From positions 1,426,001 to 1,490,000 of the forward strand of contig NC_016462.1 of NCBI RefSeq assembly GCF_000226115.1: a stretch of DNA of 64,000 bases, read 5' to 3'. Every line of letters starts with the position of its first letter. Position 1 is the first letter of the stretch. This document shows, in pieces, positions 9,578 to 23,323 of this stretch. Below the pieces are notes generated by a model that was not told the origin of the DNA, did no database searches, and was given only the letters and a program-made list of their open reading frames with translations. This DNA is from Thermothielavioides terrestris NRRL 8126. Taxonomy: Eukaryota; Ascomycota; Sordariomycetes; Sordariales; Chaetomiaceae. Both the position numbers and the translations under genes were made by a program.

Positions 9578-12500
9578 TGGTACTCGACGCTGGGACTTGT
9601 CCTGGGCAATTGCTGATGATGGGATGATGGAGTTTTGCTCTGGTTTGGTTTGGCTTGGCTTGTTGAGTTTTGGAGTTGGGTGAGCAGGTGATTGTTGCTT
9701 GGATGGTTGGCACTTGGCACCCGAATCTTGGGAGAGTTTGGATTGGAAAGGAAGGGAAAAGGATGGCCATGAGGCATCCGATCGGGACTCTGTTTTCTGT
9801 CGCTGATGCCACCTGTTTGTTGGTGGTGCAGTTGGACACCCCCAACCAGCCTTCGGCACATGGAGATGGCTGGTATGAATCACGGTCGAGGACATTTGTG
9901 GTTGATCGCATTGTGTTTGCATGGTTAACGAGGACGAGGAGGATATACCACACCCAGATTGTTGTTCTAAGCTTTACTTTGCTTTCTGTATGCCCGGGAT
10001 CCGCGAATATTTGGAATTGTCGGTCTAGGAACCTTGACCATGCTTGCGGACAAGCGATATGAGTCTGAGCTCTCTCTACCTATTACACCCCAGCCATCGC
10101 GGACAAACAATTGTCTGCGGTGACGCGTAACCATGAGCGGCCCGAACTTCTTTCTGGTAGTTTGTGCTTCCAGGTTTCATATGTTGACATTCGGCCGAAA
10201 TGGGACGTCCTCGACTCTCCGCCTTTTTCGAGTTGCGGCCGACGAGGCCATTGGACCCAGCCAAGAGCAAGAAGCAAAGCTCGTCGGCTAACTGGCCGGA
10301 AAGCCGTCGGAGGCTTGACTCGTGGCCTGGTAAGCCGAGCGGATCATGAACTCGACTATGGGCATGTGATTATCTGTACAAATTGGACCATAGCATGAGC
10401 GAGCTTGTCCGCGGTTCGCTAGTTTCTGTTTCGTCGACCGGTCTTCCAGTGAAAACGACAATCAGTGTCGCTCAGTTGGCATGAATGGGACTCGCAGGAG
10501 CATATGGAGAGCCAGCGCCGGGAGGCGGAGCGTGCAGCCTCGCGGACTGCAGGGGCACCAATATGGGAGCAGTAGTTTGATTTCTGACTCGTGAGTTCAG
10601 GACTGTGAGAACGGATATTCGTAGGCCCATTTTCCACCAGTATGTAGTATGTCATTTCGTCAAGATCGGGCACCAGATGTGGCACATGGCTTGAACTCCG
10701 TACCGCTCGCAATGTGATCACTCAACACCCAGAGCTCCTCCCAACAATATCGCCATAAGGAAGGCTATATCTCGTGAAGGACGGGCGGTTGAAGACCTTG
10801 AAGCAAAAGTAACGGACTGAGAAAAGTGGCGGTATGGATCTCCCTTCCACTAGCACACCAGGCACTCGTGTTCCATAGAGGGGCTGACTGCGCGGTGTTG
10901 TGGCCGTAAGGGCATTGTGACCAGCTGCAATGAATGCACCAGGGAATGTGATACAACACATTGATCGGTATCTGTCGCCCGGAAACGACAGACTAAAAGA
11001 GAACTCACTACTTGGACGAGTTCGAGGTTTGCTTCCATCGAACGACGTGTCCTTGAAAGTCGAACTGAGGATACCCACGGACTCGACACACATATTCTCA
11101 AATCAGCTGCCATCAGTGTGACACGTAAGGCGACGGAGCACCGCATCGCCCCAACGGCCGCTGCCCTCCTGAAATGGTGTCCACGCTCAATCTTCCTCAT
11201 GTCCACCCCCGTCACATGTCTGTCTCGACCATAATCCCTCGTTCTCTCTGCATGTCTCAGAGATATTGCCACCCGGCAATCGGAAGTGTAATCCTGGTGT
11301 GGAATGCCATTCTGGTTGCCTCTCGTATCGCACCGGAAGGGGTGTGAGCAGCTCCAGCGCCGGAGACCAAGCGAAGAGAGACAAACGCCTGCTATCAGGT
11401 TTAACCCGGACAAGCCCGAAGCAGGTCCGAAGTACGAACCCAAACGACGGGTGGCCACATGCGTCTTCACCGATATGCCGCCGCCCGTCTCACGAGCCGC
11501 CAAATCCGGCCGGCCGCAGCCAACATGCGCACGATCCGGTAGGCTCCCGAGCCCCCGAGCGGCCAGCCGCATGGCTAAGGCAGGCTACAGTAGATGACGC
11601 CACCGAGTTCCCGGCGACGGATACGACCACTTGCTGCTCCTCTCAGCCGCTGTCACCGTCCACGACGGTCCGCGTCGCCGATTGCCGCTGGCAAGTGACA
11701 TCTGATGATGTTGGTATCCGGCTCCACGTCCGGCCACTGGAAAGGCACCTGTTTGACGGGCCGCTTCTCAGCAGGCGCGTCCTGATGTCAACAAGCCGAA
11801 GCAAGAGAGCAAAGGCAGACGGGCTGTGTCGTTCGTCGTTTACCCCTTTTCGTAAAGGAGGGTGCCCGGCGGCGGCAAGACCCAGAGCACCACAGCCAGA
11901 TATGGAAGGGGAAGTCTCAGCTTTGAGGCACCTGACCATCGAGGCGCCCTAGGATGGTGGTAATTACACGAAGGGAGACGTTGGGAGAGTGGCAACTCCA
12001 GGGAGAACCGGTCTCGCACAAGTAAGGACTAGGTAGGCTTGAATACCCCTATCCATCCAGGCCCAAGCAATGAAGGGATTCCACCACAAACCAACACCAT
12101 CACACACATCTCGGTGTGGAGGTACATTTGAGGCCAGTCACCCAAGTGGCGACAAACACACCCAGCTGAGCCTGACCACAGCCGCATGACCTGAGGAGGC
12201 CGAGGCGAGGCCAAGCAGCCCTAGCGGGGGCCCTTCGTACGAACTATTGAAGCCCAGTGCGGGCACCACAAGAAGGCCGCGGCCACATCCGGCCCGTTGG
12301 GAGATGTTGCCGGTCCAGCTGCCAAGGAGAACGGAAGCCGGCCAGAAACAGGCCACTTGCAGCAGGCCATTCTTTGCGCATCCATGGCACGGGACCACTC
12401 TTCGAGGGAGGGCAGAAACAAGGTAGAGACCTCGCTAGCACAGCAGAGCAAATATTGTCTCAATCTATCTGGGCGGGCACATGAACGAAGCAGAGTACTG

Positions 12501-15500
12501 GCAAACCAAGGAAAGTAACAACACAACAAGGTGATTGCGTCCATTCGCACCACCACGGGTTTGGGCGCTTATTCACGCCGGCTCATCCAGGCCATCATGA
12601 GCGCTCGAAGGAAAACAGGGCCTAATAAGCGGCAATACGGTCAGTAGTAGCATACCAAACCAGTTCTCATCTTCCCTGAGTGAGAACGTGATCACAAGGC
12701 CTGACCAGACACGAAAACACCACCACCACCTCCTTCACGACCACCACCAGCACCGCCAGTTCCCTACTACTACCACAGCATCGTCTCGTGGGGTAGCCAT
12801 CTCCATGTTATGAGATATGCTATGACTGACTGAGTGTAGTCCCAGGAAACCCCGGAGCCAATGGGAGGCATCACACATAGTCATCCCCCCTCGCCTTCAT
12901 CTCCGGTCTCCGGACTTCCCACTCTCCACCCACACACATCCGGTCTTCTGTCTGTGGGAGCTCAGTACATAACTAACGGTACGGCGGGACACCGTAGCAG
13001 CGGGGGGCCACACACCAAGCTACCATAGGTATGGAGAGGGCGAGCCAATCAGCCACTTCCCTTCTCAGCTTCTCTCCATCCGCCGTGAGCCCCATCCCTC
13101 CCTTGGCTGGCCCCAACTCGCGCTCTCGCTGGCCAGAATTTTTCCGGCTGGAAACAAGAGCGCGGGCGGGCGGGCGTGTGTGTGTGTGAGTGCTCAGAGG
13201 AAGGAAGGGTGGCGGTGTTGTGGTGGGTGAATGGTAACCCAGGGGAAGGGCCCGGTTTGCGCAGAGAGGAGAGCGTACTAACTACTCCGTGGGAGGAGGT
13301 GGTGTTGTGGCGCGGTGGCGGATATGCACGTCAGTTGACGTGCATGGCCGTGCCGCTCAGGTTTTTCTGTGGGCTTCCCCTGCCAGCTTCCCACGAGGAA
13401 TGGATGGAAGAGGTGGGTGGTGGGGGGAGGGGGGGAGCGTTGGGTGTTGGCTAGCAACGTAATGTAGTAGTGCTGTGATATTACTACGATATAGCACTGG
13501 TCATATGCCGCGAGGGCGGGAAGGGCATAGGAAAAGGGGCATGAGTGGGGAAAAGCCCAGTCCATTAGTTGAGTGGCGGGAGGTTGCTGCGAAGAGAAGC
13601 AGCCATCAACCTTGTGTCCTTTCTCGTTGCGGACGATCAGCTGTGCCTTCTGCAGCAGATTGTCACCCAGCGCGGCGCATCTCGAGAGGCAGACAAGCCG
13701 CAGACGGTTTGCCGTTGCGGCAGCAACTAACGCAGACGCTGCAGCAGTACACTACCAAGCAAGTGGTTTCAGCACGCCAGCCCGCGGACCATCCAGAGGC
13801 CCTCGGCCCCCTCGTCTTACGACAAGGCGCCGCCAGCTTGCAGCAACCGGAAGATCTCGAGGGCTGGACGCGCCACCCCGTGGCGCGGAGTCGGACGGTG
13901 GGTGTCAGCCAGCGGATCGTGCTGTGTGGGGGTGGCAGCCTCTGGGCGACGGGGGCTGACACCTCGCAACGACTCTTAAAAGCCCCAAACCTGCTCAAGA
14001 CCTGAAGGGAGGCATACATGACGCCACTGCGTCGCACTGGCGCCCCCGTTCAGGTAACCCGTAGTGTCACCGTCGTCGTCAATTGACGCTGCCCAAAAGA
14101 AGGAAGCCGGGAAACATGTAAATTATCGAGTGCACCCGTTTGCGTGCCATCCACACTCCACACACTGGCTGCACGCGGCCCTGCACTTCACTTGAACACG
14201 GGGTTATCTCGTCAAGCGGGAAGAAGCGATGTGAGTGTGTGTGGGCAGCGACGCAAAAGTGAAGGAGCAATGGAAAGCTCTGGACTGGCCGCGGATGTGG
14301 CAGGCAGGCTGCGATTGCCGATGGCTGCACAACGGACTGATCGGAAGAGGGCAGGCTGCAGGCAGGAAGGGCCCTTCCTCCCCAAAGGGTAAAATGCCAG
14401 TTACGGCGATGCTGCCTGCGAGTCCCTGCAGATCCGATCCCTCCAGACGAGCGCAAGAATCCAAAGGCAGTATTGTCTGAAGTTGCGAGCCCAGATAAGC
14501 CGTCTGTTGATGGAGCGAAGGTATGATTCGTGACCTGAGAACCCGAAGTCATAGACAGGTGTAACTCGGCAGACTTGGGTTTGTCGATCCAAAGCCATCT
14601 ATCATCACATCGCCCCAAATCGGACCCGGTTTCGCTTTCTCGTCGGCAGGTTTCAACCTTCCGTGCACTCTTGAGCGTTGCTGCAGGGCTTCAGGCATGG
14701 CTTGCGTGCCTGCGATTGGGGATGATGCCTGCCAGGAACCGATGGCCTGCCGAGATTCGTTAGTGTCAGCGTCGCGATGCATGAACTTTGGCGAGTGATA
14801 ACCATCAACGCTAGTGCCACAGAGCGTGTGTCATGTGGCAGAACCAACTGGGGCTTGAGGCTTCTTGGGGTGCAGACTGTCTCGTGCACAGCGAGGACGC
14901 AAACTAAACTTAGCGCACGCAAGAATCCTGGGAAGGAACATGCACGGCGTGCTCTTCTCCAAAACTTCTGTGAATGGGTCGCTTGCAGGATGGAGGCCCG
15001 AAGTCTTGGATTCTCTCCATTTGACGCTACCTGGTACGCATTATGTGGTGCACTAGTTGTGATCCATCCAGTGAGCATTCACATTTGACGCCCGCCACCC
15101 AGTGTTTGCATCGCCGGTCTATCCGATCGCAGTAGACGGGGCAAGCGTGGACGGGGACGTTAATGTTCAGAGATGGTGCGGCACTTCAACGTTGGCAACC
15201 GATGGTCATCAGGCGCATGCCCTGTGTTTTATTACGGTAGGCGAATACAGACCGCTCTTGCAGGAATTACCTAGTTCTCACCTTTTGCCTGCCGGCTGCC
15301 CAGCGACGAACAGCTTCGATAACTGGTGAAAACGAAGAGGGGTACGTGACAGGACTGAGGAAAGTCGCCAAGAACCCTCCCTGCAAATTGTGGCGCAACC
15401 CGACAGGGATGGGGCAGAAGCTCGACTCCATTCTTCAATTTCCCCAGATTTTGGCTCCCCAGGCGACTCCAGTCCTCCCAAACTGAAAAGCGTTAGTGAG

Positions 15501-16468
15501 GAGTGCACACCAGAATGATCATCAGGCGTTGGTGTCTTTTTTTCTTAGCGCAGCCAGACGAGTGCCGACGATGGGTGTTCGCAACCCCGCGTTTCTTGTG
15601 TTGTTCCTGCCAATCTCCATTCTCAGACTCTCCACCGAACCCTGCGGGCCGTTCGCGAGCTAGAATAGTGTACGGATTACTTCAATGTACAGATAGTGTA
15701 GGGGAAACCTGTCCACAAGGTTCGGATGCAAGGGACCTGACACAGTTCGTTGGCCTGGCATGACGAGGGACACCCGTCCCTTGAATCACTCGCTGTCTGG
15801 GCCGTTACGGTAGCGCCGTGTGTCCGCGAGTGAGCTGTGATGCAGTGGCGTCGGGAAGAAATTTCCCAGCTGAGCGGTAACTACCTGAGTTATCGGGTCT
15901 GAACTGAGACACGGGCTCTTTTGGCTCCCGGTGCCCGGTACCATGACCATGGGACACCGAATCCAACCAACGGGAGCTCCCTATCACATATCACACCGAG
16001 GAACTGGCCGGCGGGCGGCAGCGAGCCAACTTCGCGTCCGGTCACTGCCCCCGCCGACACAGCAATGAAAGCCTTCTCTGCTTGGTTGACATCCTCTTGC
16101 TCACTCTTGGCCCTCATTCTTTCCAAACGATTCTCTCGGTATCTTTGCCGACCATTGTGAAAGCCCCACTGTGCTGGAGTAACCAACCATTCCCTTTTCA
16201 GTTGGGTCTGCATTGCGGGGAATGCTCCACAACCTGAGCCCCTGCAAGGGGCTTGGCAACCACGGTTCGAGCTAAGCCCTTTTCTTCTTAGCCGTCTTTC
16301 GATCTTTCCCCACAGCGAGCAACAAAAGCAAAGTGGTTCAGGGCACTCAGAAGGTTGAGGAAGAGAAGATTGAGATCACCCTTGCGAGCGTTGAGGCTTT
16401 GCGGCTTGGCATTGATGGAAAAGGAAACAACTCGCTAAGAGCCGTGATTAGTGAAGTGTGGTGGAGTG

Positions 16469-16479
16469 TATTCCGTAGT
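16469..16479 (+). repeat. recurrent 11-mer TATTCCGTAGT, copy 1
   Basis: The exact 11-mer also occurs at 19072 and 53204. Here it opens the near-palindrome TATTCCGTAGTGTATACTAC followed by TCCGTA. Confidence 0.8.
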
Positions 16480-19071
16480 GTATACTACTCCGTATCTGGC
16501 AACGTCAACATTGTGGACGGGATAAGGGCAGGGGCTTCGGCTTTTCATTGTGTCCCCTGTTGCTCTTTTGGTCTGCCGTCGAGCCTCACCACACATCCGC
16601 CGCCATTGTGTGTGTGTGTGTTTCCTACTGCTCTCTTTGTGTTGTCGGTGCCTCCGCCTCGATACCCCTGCCAGTTGAGCGCCCGAGACACACAAAGACC
16701 GGAGGCTCGAGCCCGAGACTCACGGGTGGCTGAATCCGGTCTCTGACACGAAGCAACTGAAACGCCGAAATCGTAAACCATATTCCGCACACAAGGAGCA
16801 ATGATCGGGGCGTAACGCCCAGGCTGGCATCCGGGCACGGTGACAGCGGAGATCTCCGTCGTCGCCAAAAAAACAGCCGCTGCAGGTTGCCCCTTTGGGA
16901 ACGGTTCCAATCTCACCACCATTTCGCTTCTGTATGCTGCTGGGGTAGCCGAGGTGACGAGCGCAGATGCACCAAAAAAATGGAAAAGAAAAGAAAAAGG
17001 GGGCCGCCCGCCCTTGCTGGCCCCATCGCCTCTCATATCTGAATTGCCCACTTGCTTCTGCACAAAGGCATGGCGGGGCGTGAGCGGAAACTATCAGCCC
17101 CCTGTCAATGGCACATCTTTGGCTGCCGCTTGGCGCCCAGCCAATGAGCGCCTTTCGGGGTTTGGCAACTTCAGTTTGAGCCAACCAGATAGTCGCAAGG
17201 CGCTTGCGTCTTGAGAGAAAGACTTTCAAGCGAATGCAAGATGGATGCTACGCTGGCGTTGGAGCCGAGTATGGATTCAGGGGTAAACACAGATTGACGA
17301 AGGAAGATCTGACTTTGCTGCCGTCAGAAGAAAACAAAACAAAAAGAAAACGAATGGTAGTGTAGAACGGCTTGTTCGAAGTTGAGAAACGTGCCTCGGG
17401 AACCTCGGGAGGCGTTCGAACCGCGTGGCAGCGGCAGCCATCACCGCACCCCCTTGTGTTGGTGATCTATCTGTTTTTCTTCTCAGTTTCTCAAAGCAGC
17501 GGCTGCCGAGGTAAACAACTGCCCTGGTGCGTTTCAACCGGTTGCAGACGGGCGGGTCAGGCCAGGCCGGGGCCGCATGCAGCATGGCCAACAGTATGCA
17601 CAGTGGTGTCCATATCACTGACAACGCTGACGCCCGCCTCTGCCGCCGTCTCATTCAGCCGGGCTCCTGCTGCAGGTCCTACATACCTTAATAAAACGGG
17701 ACTTGAGGTTGGAAGAACTGAATTGTCCGTCTTCGCCACAGCAGATTCTTGCGCGGACGAGCGAACTGAAGCGAATTGAAGCGAATTGATGAGCAGAGCC
17801 CGCAGACCCTCCCGGAATGCCCGGTTAGGAATGGTCCTCGACGGATGCTGACTGAACCGGGGCGCAATTCAGCTTGCTACACCCACCCTACGAGGACTGA
17901 GGTGGTGTGCAGAGTAACATTCATGTTAAAACTTTGTCGGGGCAATTCGCCAGGCGGCCAATGGCCTGTCTCGCGTCCCTGGTCAGCGGCCAACAGCCAC
18001 GGCCACGGGCGAACGATCATCAAATTTCGACAGCGTTCACCTTGGACCTTGTGCTGAGCCTTGGCGCCAGGCGGCCGCGAACCACTGCAGCAGAAACAGT
18101 TCCTCCGAGTGTGCCTGGCGGCTGAGACAACAACGGGGAAGGCTCTGGGGGAAGGCTCTGGATTGTTATGGAAGAGGCGCCGGCTTCGCGAGAGCGAGGC
18201 TGCGGCGCAATCTTAACCGGCATGCCCAAAAGTCCTGCGAGATGGGAGGGCCAGCTGATGAAGTCTGCTTGTTCACTTCATCTCAGCGAAGCGCCATTCC
18301 GCGTTCAGTCAGGCCTCTCTGCCCAGCCCTGATTATCGTTGTCGGTGGCTGACTGATTGAAGCTGACGAGCTTCTTCACATCAGGAAATCCTCCTCGCCG
18401 GAGGTGCCTGGATCCGGTGAGATGATTGGCCGCTCACCGAGGGTTCAGCTGATTCGACGAGCACACCATCGTTTTGCCAAGCCACCCACCAGTGACGACG
18501 CCTGCTGCTCGGTCGCCAGCTGGACGGGACACACTGTCCAGCTCGCAACCCAAGGAAGAAGAAGATGGAAGAAAATTTCCGAGCAATCATCAATCAGCAA
18601 GGATTTCCACGTTCCCATGACGGCGCCTTCCTTCCGTCTGTATCTTTTGTCTTCCTCGCGGTCTCGCAACGCGAGCATGATGAGGGCAGTGGCGCACGCT
18701 AAAGCACCTTGGCCTCGAAAGGGAGAAGTGATCAACGCAAGAGCACCGGCCAGGTGACGGCGGCGGCGCAACCCAGTTGCAGGGTCAACACGAAATTCTC
18801 TGCGTGATCTGCCCTTTGCCAGTTTCCCAGCGCAGTGCCAACTGGAGGGGAAAAAAAAGTTGTGTAGATGGCATGGAGTTGCTACGATAACGAAAAGCCA
18901 AGTTCGTCAGCCCCTCTTGGCGGCCATCCCAAAGCTGGTGAACCACGCCGAGCACATTGTCTCAGATGAGGCCATGATGACATTTTTTGTCTCAGACGCT
19001 GGCCCTTGTCCTTCTTGCTGTTGGCGCTCGTTTGGGAGACGGAGCCTCGTTACTGGAGCCTATGTACTGTG

Positions 19072-19082
19072 TATTCCGTAGT
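19072..19082 (+). repeat. recurrent 11-mer TATTCCGTAGT, copy 2
   Basis: Exact match to the copies at 16469 and 53204. The next base is also shared with copy 1. Confidence 0.8.
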
Positions 19083-19786
19083 GTTCGCTAGGCTGGCCGG
19101 GTCGGCAATTGGCTTCACACAGCTCCGAGACGGTTCCGTCATCATCGCTGATGATTTCCGCATCGCTGCCTGGGTCGTGTTTCTCCCTTCGTCGATGTGG
19201 GGGTTATGGCCGGTAGTTACCTATCTCGGTACCTCAGTTAGTGCCTGCCTTCCAATGGAACCAGGGTCGGAAGTCTCTGCTGACGACGACAATCTGCGTG
19301 GTTCGCGATGCGGGGCGCAGCCATCATCACAACACAAAGGGAAAAATCCTGAGCCGCCCGAGATCTCAGCTTTGCTCTTGGCTACGGGCAGCACTCTTCG
19401 AAGATCGGGGAGGTCGATCAACTCCGAGCGGTCCGCTCGATCGCGACAAAAAGGCGAGCGGATGCCGACAGCTGCTCGGCAGTGCGGCCGATCCGGGGCG
19501 CCATCCCCCACAGAAATCGCGACATGGGGGACGGACCGAACGGAGAACAGGGACAAGGGCTCGTCGAGGACAGGCGAATCGCCAGGATTGCCGCAAGGTC
19601 ATGCTCCCGAAGATGCCCACAACTGCTGCAACAGAACGAGAACGTGAATGCTCGCGTTGCATTCAAAGTGGGCTGACTTGGGGTCTTGCTTTTCCGCACG
19701 CTTCCTCCCCAGAGCAAGCTGCTGTTCCTGTCCGGGTGGGACTCGGGACCTGCCGCTGCTGCTATACACTACTATGTCGACCCTGA

Positions 19787-19936
19787 ACCAACGATTGTTG
19801 GCCCATACGGATACACCAATCCGTGGTGTACTGTGGGCAAAGGACGGTACACTCCAGTACTCCGTCCACTACACCATGCTTGCAGCATGTGTAGTGTATC
19901 CGGAGCGTATCCGTATCGAGCGATGGCGCTTCGCTG
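19787..19936. repeat. nested inverted-repeat block
   Basis: A perfect 10-bp inverted pair, ATACGGATAC (19805-19814) and GTATCCGTAT (19907-19916), encloses smaller stems. One is TACACCA/TGGTGTA with a 5-base loop. Another is ACTACAC-CATGCT paired with AGCATG-TGTAGT, with one bulged base. CCAAC/GTTGG lies just to the left. The density of stems is far above the surroundings. No terminal duplication was found, so its origin is open. Confidence 0.6.
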
Positions 19937-20888
19937 GACAAATGACCTGACCAGTCGTACGGCAACCCCACATTGCAGGGCAAGGATGAGGTGCCGAGTG
20001 CCGTCGTGCATCAACCAGGACCTACACTACCCGAAGAAGTCACAGTGTGCATCCGATGCTGTGTGAGGGACAGTCTTGGGATAATCGGGGACGCTCCTAC
20101 GCGGAGCCCGCTGAGGATGCCAGCGACAACCAGGTTGGTCTGGGTTGACGGCACAGAGAAGACGTTGAGCAACCCGAGCGAACCACGTCCTGCAACAGCG
20201 CAACTGGCGAGTGGACGAGCTGCCGCGAGCGCCCGTTCCGCTGGGCGCTGGAGGTCTCAAGACGACACAGCAGGCCCCATTCGTCATGGTTGAAACGGGT
20301 TGCCTCTTTTCGCACTTCATGCAATTGACGAAACGTGGGCTGCCGTTGATTCGTTGGGCCCTGCCTGCAGAAGTGGATGCTGCAAGTGAAATCGAAAGCG
20401 GCTAGCGTAGGCAAGGTCCCCACGGCCGATGGCACGGGGTGGGACATCAGAGGGGTTGCTGTTGCTGGCGAGCGATCCGGGGGGTGGTGCAAAGTGCAAG
20501 ATCTTCAGGCCCCCAAAATGGTGCTGTGAGTTATCAATGCCTTCTGAGTTGCTCAGCCATGGGATCTGCCTGTGAAGCTGGTCCACAGAAACTGTTGTAT
20601 ACATGCGGATACAGGCGTCGGGTTGAGCTTGGTCTTTTCTCGTTGATCACTGGAACGGAGGTCTTAGATACAGATACCTCATTGAACAGGGCACACAGGG
20701 GCGGATGGGTTGAGGAAGCAACTCGCCCTATCGCGAGCACTCGTGAACAAGTCGAAAATGGTATCCCGGACTTGCAAGCTGCTGTGGTATTGGACAATGG
20801 CACCAAGGCCACTCGCGCCCCAAGGTGGCATGTTGCTCTCTCGGGCCTGCAGTGCTCCTGCCAGCGCTGATTCGCATTGGTCCGACGG

Positions 20889-20905
20889 GAATCGAGGGCC
20901 TCCTG
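20889..20905. repeat. perfect short palindrome
   Basis: CCTCCTGC and GCAGGAGG are separated by one base, forming an 8-bp stem that could be a hairpin or a factor site. Confidence 0.6.
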
Positions 20906-22554
20906 CTGCAGGAGGAGGCTAGCGCCCCGGCCGCATAGTTACTGCACACACATACATACACCATGAACTGCAGGCCCAGAGACAGTTAGTCCCAGTCCTC
21001 CGTCGAAATGATGATCCCATTGACCAGTCTTGGACAAGCAGCCAATAACTAACTAACATTAAGTTAGTTCAGGCTATCCGTGACCAGCATCCAATGTGCT
21101 GTCTGCCTTTCGACGCGAGTCCTGCAGAAGGTCGCGGGAAAGCTCTCTGGGAAGAAGGGGCGAGCTTTTGGGGGGCAACCGACATCGCCTGGTCGCACTG
21201 CAGCCTGCACAGCTTCAACAGCAGCCTATCTCCGCTCGATAACAGTGTCGTTTCGATGTCGGCGCCAGCCCTCTTGTGTGCCTCACAACCCGAGAAAATG
21301 CTGCGCTGTAACGCAATTTGAGGGTCGAACGATAATACTGCGAGACCCCCACGCAGATATCTTGTTAATTCTGCTTTATCCTGAGCTCTGGCCAGCGGTA
21401 ATGCAACAGAGAACACGCCATGAGTGGATGTTATGGGCGCCATGAGTGGGATGCTACGGGAGTCGAAGTCAATTGACACTTTCCGACGACACCACGACCG
21501 CAGCCGCTCGGTTTCAGCGTGTTGGTTTCGGGGTTCCAGTCATCGCGGCTGGGGAAAGCCATCATTGGACAGCCCTGCGGAGAAGAAGAAAAACTGCTGC
21601 TCTCGTGGGCGAAGGCAAGAAACACAGAATTTGCAAAACGCCTGATCGCCGAGGCCGGGCGAGCCTGAAGCCACCATGCCTGCACCCCCCGCAGTGTCCT
21701 GTGGCCCAAGGTGGTGCGAGGTCGGGCGCACAGCAGGCGATGGCGCACGGCCTGGGCTGTTGTCGCCTTCTCGACAGCCCACACTGACGGATGGAACCAG
21801 AAAGGTGAAGAGGGTCAGCAGAACAGCAGAGAACGCCAGCAGGACCTCAATCGTGGAGCTGTCCTGATTCGCCATGGCAGTTGAAAATCATGAACGTTCC
21901 CACTTCCCAGTGTGCCTTCCCACACATGGCACCAAGGAGGATACGACCAGTAGATTGCGCACGCAGCACACCTTCTCGCGCACTTCTCGTCTGCACGAAC
22001 AGCAGCAGCAGCCAAGGTGTGGCCAAGCCTGCAGGCACGCCCCCCTCGTGGGAGCCAGTGAATGACCACCTGGTCTGCCAAGATGGCGTCAAGCAGCGAG
22101 ACCCCACCCAATTCGCTCACAAATGACCACGGTGGTGTCACTGCAAGGCCATGTTAGAGTCACGCCTTGGGAGAAGAAATTTTTCTTTGCCCCTAAGACA
22201 GCTAACCCCTGCTCTCCGGCTATGACGAAACAGGGCTAGCGCAGATTGCAAGCCTCCGACCCTTGGCGGGACCTTCCCCACTCCTCCATCTGCCCTGGTC
22301 GAAGTGAGCAGGGTACATTTGCCCTGAGTACTTCAAACGGCGGATTGCGGCGTTGGGATACATGGCAGACCCCCTCGATCCTTGTCACTCGGCGGCGCTC
22401 CATGTTCTGAGTCTGGGTGGGTCCTTTGTGGTCATGGGCCTTGCCTCGCTCGTCCCCTCGCACACCAGGGCAGGCGACGCCAGGATACATAATCCAGGCT
22501 GCCCCAGCTTCCCTCGACCTCATTCCCACTTTTGGCAACAGGATATCTTCGTTC

Positions 22555-22620
22555 GTCGATTTCCCACTCTCTCTCTCCTTCTCGGTCTCCACCACGCCGT
22601 TGCCTTGGATTGACATCCTT
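22555..22620 (+). promoter_or_regulatory. CT-rich tract upstream of ecl1
   Basis: A pyrimidine-rich run with repeated CTCTCT lies about 250-300 bases before the ecl1 ATG. CT-rich blocks are common just upstream of fungal transcription starts. This is a composition-based inference. Confidence 0.35.
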
Positions 22621-22870
22621 TGCTATGAGTCAACAAGCCTCCGTCTTCTTATAGCCACTCTTCTTCCTTGGGAAGCACCTCACGGTTCCGGGCCCTCTCT
22701 CTCTACCATAGCAACTTGAACAACATCATCAGCGCAAAGTCTCGACCAGCAGGCGTTGTCGAGCTCCCGTCCCTACCTCGCCCACGCTCAGCTCGCTTCC
22801 TCCGACGAGCTCAGCCGACAACTTCCGCTCCCCGGCTCTCGCACCCTTCTGCGTCCCAACTACCGTCACC

Positions 22871-23323
22871 ATGTCTTTCGACTGGACACACCAATTCTGC
22901 CTCGGTTGCGACAAGCAAACCGACGGCGCCACCTACTGCTCCGAATCCTGCCGGCTGGCCGATTATGAGAAGACATCACCATCCACACCCAGCTCTGCCG
23001 CGAGCTCTCCGGCACTGAGCAGCCCTCCGCTCGACTGGACCCTGTCCAGGCCAACAAGCACAACATCAACAACCACAACGAACGCCAAGTTCTACTTGTC
23101 GCCGGCATACGACTTCGGGCTCATCCAACCGAGCTCCCGAAGGGATTCGACCGGGACTCAATCGCTCTCGCCGTCGCCGTCCCACACCAGCCTGTGCTCG
23201 ATGCGGAGCAACTCATCTGCGGGACTCGATGCAGCCCAGCTGTCTGAGAACGCGGCGAGGGAGCTCCGCGCATACGCCCGCTCGTTCGAATCCGTCCGCC
23301 TCCAACGCAGACGCTCGTACTAA
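22871..23323 (+). CDS. ecl1: ECL1-family zinc-binding life-span regulator
   Basis: A single-exon gene of 150 residues. The N-terminus MSFDWTHQFCLGCDKQTDG, followed by ATYCSESCRLADYE, is the hallmark of the Ecl1/Ecl2/Ecl3 family. Four cysteines (C10, C13, C23, C27) form the presumed zinc site. The rest is Ser/Thr/Pro-rich, with a conserved-looking FYLSPAYDFGL patch around residues 79-89 and a short C-terminal helix (ENAARELRAYARSFESVR). In fission yeast the Ecl proteins extend chronological life span and respond to nutrient limitation. Whether this holds here is inference. The start is the first ATG and agrees with the family N-terminus. The gene sits alone between two gene-free stretches of 13 and 12 kb, an unusual setting that suggests extended regulatory sequence or surrounding silent chromatin. 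Confidence 0.9.
   Translation: MSFDWTHQFCLGCDKQTDGATYCSESCRLADYEKTSPSTPSSAASSPALSSPPLDWTLSRPTSTTSTTTTNAKFYLSPAYDFGLIQPSSRRDSTGTQSLSPSPSHTSLCSMRSNSSAGLDAAQLSENAARELRAYARSFESVRLQRRRSY

Larger units (their letters stand above)
9578..22870. other. 13.3-kb gene desert upstream of ecl1
   Basis: I searched both strands and found no frame with a recognisable domain, coherent splice structure or coding-like composition. The open frames of up to about 240 codons near 10.8-12.0 kb overlap one another on both strands and look like GC-driven chance frames. Composition is mixed and not strongly AT-rich, so gross repeat-induced mutation is not evident. Local features are short palindromes, GT-rich runs near 13.16 and 16.60 kb, and a nested inverted-repeat block near 19.8 kb. 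No tRNA or 5S rRNA gene was seen. The right end presumably holds promoter and leader sequence for ecl1. Confidence 0.6.

Noticed and set aside
8198..9922. 574-codon open frame on the minus strand opposite the DET1-like gene
   Set aside because: It is the antisense shadow of GC-rich codons. It is Val/Leu/Ala-rich with no domain, while the plus strand has clear catalytic motifs.
10850..11952. Open frames of 228-240 codons on both strands
   Set aside because: They overlap each other on opposite strands, have no recognised domain and no coding-type bias.
17405..17430. GTTCGAA-containing sequence resembling a tRNA B box
   Set aside because: No A box, acceptor stem or anticodon arm can be folded around it.
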